Part shown: positions 60,848 through 64,000 of the stretch, one piece after another
How positions within the stretch are numbered: the stretch's first letter is position 1
Layout of the letters: the number at the start of each line of letters is the position of its first letter
Notes under the pieces: generated by a model
Databases searched by the model: none
What the model was told of the DNA's origin: nothing
The model's input: only the letters and a program-made list of their open reading frames with translations
DNA from: Aeromicrobium sp. Root495
Lineage (GTDB): Bacteria > Actinomycetota > Actinomycetes > Propionibacteriales > Nocardioidaceae
NCBI RefSeq assembly: GCF_001426755.1
Contig: NZ_LMFJ01000002.1
Coordinates: 524,609 to 588,608, forward strand
Length of the DNA stretch: 64,000 nucleotides
Reading direction: 5' to 3'
Made by a program: the position numbers and the translations under genes

Positions 60848-61581
60848 CCTCGCCAGCGCAGCAGACCGTCCTCTCGGCCACGGGGCTCAACGCCTGGTAC
60901 GGCGCGGCCCAGGCCCTCTTCGACGTCGACCTCACGGCGAGCTCCGGCGAGATTGTGGGGCTCCTCGGCCGCAACGGCGCCGGCAAGAGCACGACGTTCA
61001 ACGCGATCATGAACCTGCAGGTGCGCTCGAGCGGCGACATCGCGCTCGACGGCGAGCCCGTCGCCCGGATGGGCGCCGACGCCATCGCGCGCCGCGGTGT
61101 GGCCTGGGTGCCCGAGGACCGACGCATCTTCACCAACCTGACGGTGCGCGAGAACCTCGAGCTGGCCCGGTTCGCCGCCGGTGACCGCGAGCCCGTCTCG
61201 GTCGACGACCTGCTCGACTCGCTGCCCCTGCTCGACAAGCTCATCGACCGCAAGGGCAACCAGCTGAGCGGCGGCGAGCAGCAGCTCGTGGCTGTCGCGC
61301 GTGCTCTGGTGTCCCGTCCCCGGCTCCTGCTGCTCGACGAGCCCACGGAGGGTCTCGCGCCGCTCATCGTCGAGGGCATCGCCGAGGCCATCTCGCGGCT
61401 GCCCGCGGCGTACGGCGTGACGATCCTGCTGGCCGAGCAGAACCTCCCGTTCGTCACCCAGCTCACGAGCCGGGTCTACGTGCTGGAGACCGGTCGCGTC
61501 GTCCACGCCGGGCCCACGGACGAGTTCGCCCGCGACGCGGACCTGCAGGACCGCTTCCTCTCCATCTCCATGGCGCACTGA
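60844..61581 (+). CDS. livF: LivF-type ABC ATPase
   Basis: A 245-residue ABC ATPase: Walker A GRNGAGKS 42-49, GVAWVPEDRRIFTNLTVRENL, signature LSGGEQQLVAVARAL, Walker B LLLLDEPTEGLAP and LAEQNLPFVTQLTSRVYVLE with Gln for His in the H-loop as in other LivF proteins. It is the last gene of the six-gene operon that starts at 55857, and a strong hairpin follows. Confidence 0.93.
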   Translation: MTSPAQQTVLSATGLNAWYGAAQALFDVDLTASSGEIVGLLGRNGAGKSTTFNAIMNLQVRSSGDIALDGEPVARMGADAIARRGVAWVPEDRRIFTNLTVRENLELARFAAGDREPVSVDDLLDSLPLLDKLIDRKGNQLSGGEQQLVAVARALVSRPRLLLLDEPTEGLAPLIVEGIAEAISRLPAAYGVTILLAEQNLPFVTQLTSRVYVLETGRVVHAGPTDEFARDADLQDRFLSISMAH

Positions 61582-61603
61582 CGCCGCTGCGGCCACCACG
61601 CAC

Positions 61604-61639
61604 AGGAGCGCCCCGGGACCGAGGTCCCGGGGCGCTCCT
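61604..61639. terminator. Bidirectional hairpin terminator
   Basis: A perfect 17-bp stem (61604-61620 with 61623-61639), with CTCCTTCC on its right and the convergent dehydrogenase stop at 61666. It probably ends both the transporter operon and the dehydrogenase transcript. Confidence 0.8.
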
Positions 61640-61665
61640 TCCTGCTCGGGCGCTGGCCCGCCGGC

Positions 61666-63507
61666 CTAGAAGGCGGAGACCGGGAGCGCCATGAGGTCCA
61701 CTGCGTCGGCGCGCTCGACGAGGTCGGCCTGGACCGAGAGGTGCGGCAGCTGCTCGGCCGCGAACTGCCGGGCCCCCGCGACCTTGCCCAGGTAGAAGCC
61801 GTCCTCGGGCGTCTCGTCGAGCCGCTCGAGCGCGACCCGCGCCTGCTTGGCGAGCATCCAGCCCACCACGAGCTCGCCCGTCATGAGGAGGAGGCGCGTC
61901 GTGTGGGTCCCCACGTCGTACAGGCGAGTGGGCTCGTCCTGCGCCTCGTCGGCGGCGTGGTCGAGGGTCGCGACCACGCTACGGACGGACCGCAGTCCCT
62001 CCAGCAGCGCCTCGCCGACACCGGCGAGCGGGGTGGAGCCGTCGCGCAGCTCCGTGGCCTCGTCCTCGAGCTCGCCCAGGAGCAGCCCGAAGCCCGCACC
62101 ACGGTCGCGGCGGATCTTGCGGAAGAAGAAGTCGATGCCCTGGATGGTGGTGGTGCCCTCGTAGATCGTGTCGATCTTGGCGTCGCGGATGTACTGCTCG
62201 ACGGGGTAGTCGTGCAGGTAGCCCGAGCCGCCGAAGACCTGGAGGGACTCCGACAGGAGCGCGTACGCCTTCTCGGAGCAGAAGCCCTTGACGATGGGGA
62301 GCAGGAGGTCGTTGCGGGTGCGGGCCGCGCTCGCGTCCTCGCCGGTGTGCTCGGCCAGGGCGATGTCGTCGAGCGTGCAGGCCGCGAGGCTCACGAGCGC
62401 GCGCATGCCCTCCGCGTAGTACTTCTGCGTCATGAGCGACCGCCGGACGTCGGGGTGGTCGATGATGGGCACGTCGGGCGCGGACCGGTCGCCGCGACGG
62501 GCGAGGTCGGCGCCCTGGCGGCGCAGCTGGGCGTAGTCGAGGGCGTTGAGGTAGCCCGTGGAGAGCGTGGCCACGGCCTTGGTGCCCACGAGCATCCGCG
62601 CGTACTCGACGACCTCGAACATCTGGGCGATCCCGTCGTGGACGTCGCCCACGAGCCAGCCGACGGCCGGGGTGTCGGCGTCGCCGAACGTGAGCTCGCA
62701 CGTGAGGGAGGCCTTGAGCCCCATCTTCTTCTCGACGTTCGTGACGACGGCACCGTTCCGCGCGCCGATCTCGCCGGTCTCGAGGTCCACGTGGTGCTTG
62801 GGGACCACGAAGAGGCTCAGGCCCTTCGTGCCCGGACCGCCGGCGCCGGGCGTGTCCGTGGGCCGCGCGAGGACGAAGTGCACGATGTTCTCGGCGAGGT
62901 CGTGCTCGGCGCTCGTGATGAAGCGCTTCACGCCGTGCAGGTGCCACGTGCCGTCCGGCTGGGGCACGGCCTTGGTCTTGCCCGAGCCCACGGCGGAGCC
63001 GGCGTCGGGCTCGGTCAGCACCATGGTGGCGCCCCAGTGCCGCTCGCTCATGAGCTCGGCCAGGCGCTTCTGGTCGGCGTTGCCCTGGTGGTAGAGGATC
63101 TCGGCCTGCGGCCAGCCGGCCGCGTAGAGGAAGATCGCGGGGTTGGCGCCGAGCGGGAACTCCGACATGGCCCAGCGCAGCGACGGCGGCGCGGCGATGC
63201 CACCGATCTCCGGGCTCACGTCCATGCGCCACCACTCGGCGGCCACGTAGCTCGCGTAGGACTTGGCGAACGCCTCGGGCAGGCGGGCCGTGCCCGTGGC
63301 CGGGTCGAAGTCGATCGTGCCGAGCGCGCTGTCGGCGAAGGACTCCGCCAGGTCGGTCTCGGCCAGCTCGGCGCCGGCGGCCAGCATGTCGCGTGCCGTG
63401 GCGATGTCGACGTCCTCCCACGGACCGGTGCCGAGGAGCCGGTCGCGACCGAACACCTCGAACAGGTTGAAGGTGATGTCGCGCAGGTTGCTGCGGTAGT
63501 GGCTCAT
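61666..63507 (-). CDS. FadE5-like acyl-CoA dehydrogenase with extended C-terminus
   Basis: A 613-residue acyl-CoA dehydrogenase of the long AidB/FadE5-like type. MSHYRSNLRDITFNLFEVFG is the family N-terminus, then WGATMVLTEPDAGSAVGSGKT, GVKRFITSAEHDLAENIVHF, EKKMGLKASLTCELTFG, VFGGSGYLHDYPVEQYIRDAKIDTIYEGTTTIQ with the catalytic Glu, and a C-terminal helical extension. FadE5 acts on a broad range of saturated acyl-CoAs in mycobacteria. The frame extends upstream, but the ATG at 63507 overlaps the upstream gene's stop in ATGA and has GGAAGC before it. Confidence 0.92.
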   Translation of the reverse strand: MSHYRSNLRDITFNLFEVFGRDRLLGTGPWEDVDIATARDMLAAGAELAETDLAESFADSALGTIDFDPATGTARLPEAFAKSYASYVAAEWWRMDVSPEIGGIAAPPSLRWAMSEFPLGANPAIFLYAAGWPQAEILYHQGNADQKRLAELMSERHWGATMVLTEPDAGSAVGSGKTKAVPQPDGTWHLHGVKRFITSAEHDLAENIVHFVLARPTDTPGAGGPGTKGLSLFVVPKHHVDLETGEIGARNGAVVTNVEKKMGLKASLTCELTFGDADTPAVGWLVGDVHDGIAQMFEVVEYARMLVGTKAVATLSTGYLNALDYAQLRRQGADLARRGDRSAPDVPIIDHPDVRRSLMTQKYYAEGMRALVSLAACTLDDIALAEHTGEDASAARTRNDLLLPIVKGFCSEKAYALLSESLQVFGGSGYLHDYPVEQYIRDAKIDTIYEGTTTIQGIDFFFRKIRRDRGAGFGLLLGELEDEATELRDGSTPLAGVGEALLEGLRSVRSVVATLDHAADEAQDEPTRLYDVGTHTTRLLLMTGELVVGWMLAKQARVALERLDETPEDGFYLGKVAGARQFAAEQLPHLSVQADLVERADAVDLMALPVSAF

Positions 63508-64000
63508 GGTGCTTCCTCCAGGGTTGCGGGTCGGGCGGGGTGGGGCGCGGACGCCCACCGGGTGGCGGCGTCGAGGACGACCTCGACGAGGGCCAGTGGC
63601 TGGTCGAGCGGGACGTGGTGCCCGCTGTCGGGAATGGTGACGGGAGGGCCCGGGTGCCCGAGGCGCTCGGCCACGCGCGAGGCCATGAGGTCGTCGACGA
63701 GGCCGTCGGCGCCGCGGACCAGTCGGACGGGACAGCCGTCCACGGGCCTCAGGTCGTCGAGCCCGATGCGGTCGTGCTCGAAGAAGCGCGGGTCGAACTT
63801 CCAGGTCCAGCCGTCCGGGGTCTCCACGACGGAGCCGTGCGCGACGTGGCGGACGACGTGCTCGGCCGAGGTGCTGGCGCGGGGGAGGGTGCGGAACCGA
63901 CCCACGATGGTCTGCTCGTCGGGGTAGGTGCGGGCCTGTCGTGGCGGGCGCCAGTCCGGCGGCGTGAACTCCTCGGCCTTCTCGGGGACCTCGGCGTCGA
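63504..64000 (-). CDS. Alpha/beta hydrolase, C-terminal part (truncated by window end)
   Basis: The frame is open to the right end of the window, so the N-terminus lies beyond 64000 and a GTG at 63905 is unlikely to be the start. The visible ~165 residues have the last strands and helices of an alpha/beta hydrolase: DGWTWKFDPRFFEHDRIG, CPVRLVRGADGLVDDLMA with a probable acid residue, and SGHHVPLDQPLALVEVVL, where the first His is the likely catalytic base. Its stop overlaps the FadE5-like start in ATGA, so the two form an operon. The nucleophile elbow is not in the window. Confidence 0.82.
   Translation of the reverse strand, partial: DAEVPEKAEEFTPPDWRPPRQARTYPDEQTIVGRFRTLPRASTSAEHVVRHVAHGSVVETPDGWTWKFDPRFFEHDRIGLDDLRPVDGCPVRLVRGADGLVDDLMASRVAERLGHPGPPVTIPDSGHHVPLDQPLALVEVVLDAATRWASAPHPARPATLEEAP

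Noticed and set aside
56876..61581. Branched-chain amino acid transporter
   Set aside because: The fold is Liv-type, but the catabolic operator, the LLM oxidoreductase at the head and the extra cysteines in the binding protein do not support amino acids as the substrate.
63504..63905. Complete small gene starting at the GTG at 63905
   Set aside because: The frame stays open to the window end with hydrolase-like sequence, so this is the C-terminal part of a larger gene.

Overview
The window is very GC-rich, densely packed DNA from a high-GC actinobacterium. A dnaK-grpE-dnaJ-hspR operon, a yrbE-mce operon with Mce-associated proteins, an F420-type LLM oxidoreductase, many acyl-CoA dehydrogenases, short-chain dehydrogenases and acyl-CoA ligases, GTG starts and 4-base ATGA/GTGA overlaps all fit. 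The style suggests Nocardioidaceae (Nocardioides/Aeromicrobium-like), but the genus is an inference. There is no transposase, integrase, phage gene, CRISPR array, rRNA or tRNA that I can see.

Layout. (1) 149-2650: MaoC hydratase, acyl-CoA dehydrogenase and SDR operon behind a KstR2-like operator. (2) 2673-8135: small membrane protein, methionine aminopeptidase, and two tandem secreted zinc metalloproteases with C-terminal repeats. (3) 8132-15804: amidase, lipoprotein, TetR, membrane protein, tRNA hydroxylase TrhO, an ArsR/SRPBCC/DinB-like operon, AraC regulator, DUF1772-like protein. (4) 15944-20612: DnaK chaperone operon with HspR, a small protein, and a stand-alone biotinyl carrier domain. 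(5) 20712-29121: a degenerate P-type ATPase paired with a PucR regulator, a cluster of five secreted proteins (two duplicated families plus a singleton), and a second PucR regulator. (6) 29593-40100: the Mce lipid-import operon, whose first gene fuses the ATPase to a YrbE permease. (7) 40194-45587: TetR/epimerase divergent pair, acyl-CoA ligase, GNAT, FadB2-like dehydrogenase, lipoprotein. (8) 45602-61581: a CoA-thioester catabolic region (two acyl-CoA dehydrogenases, SDRs, SCP-x-like thiolase, flavin monooxygenase, ligase, LLM oxidoreductase, complete Liv-type ABC transporter) around a KstR2-type TetR. (9) 61666-64000: FadE5-like dehydrogenase and a truncated alpha/beta hydrolase.

How the parts fit. 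Two regulatory networks can be read from the DNA. A 16-bp palindrome close to AAGCAAGCGCTTGCTT lies at the promoters of the 149 operon, of both divergent catabolic units near 46.8 and 48.1 kb, of the TetR/monooxygenase pair at 51.4 kb (weaker) and of the Liv transporter operon at 55.8 kb. It resembles the published KstR2 site, so one regulator probably controls uptake and beta-oxidation-like breakdown of one substrate class, possibly a steroid- or terpenoid-derived acid. Separately, GTTGTCA-N6-TGACAAC occurs twice upstream of the secreted-protein cluster and, in variant form, twice between the second PucR gene and the Mce operon. This ties an uncharacterised family of small exported proteins to Mce import. 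That link, with the fused ATPase-permease, is the most novel part of the window.

Three repeat elements with nested hairpins sit between convergent genes and look like bidirectional terminators. Several genes appear to be leaderless, with a TANNNT hexamer 6-7 bases before the start codon.
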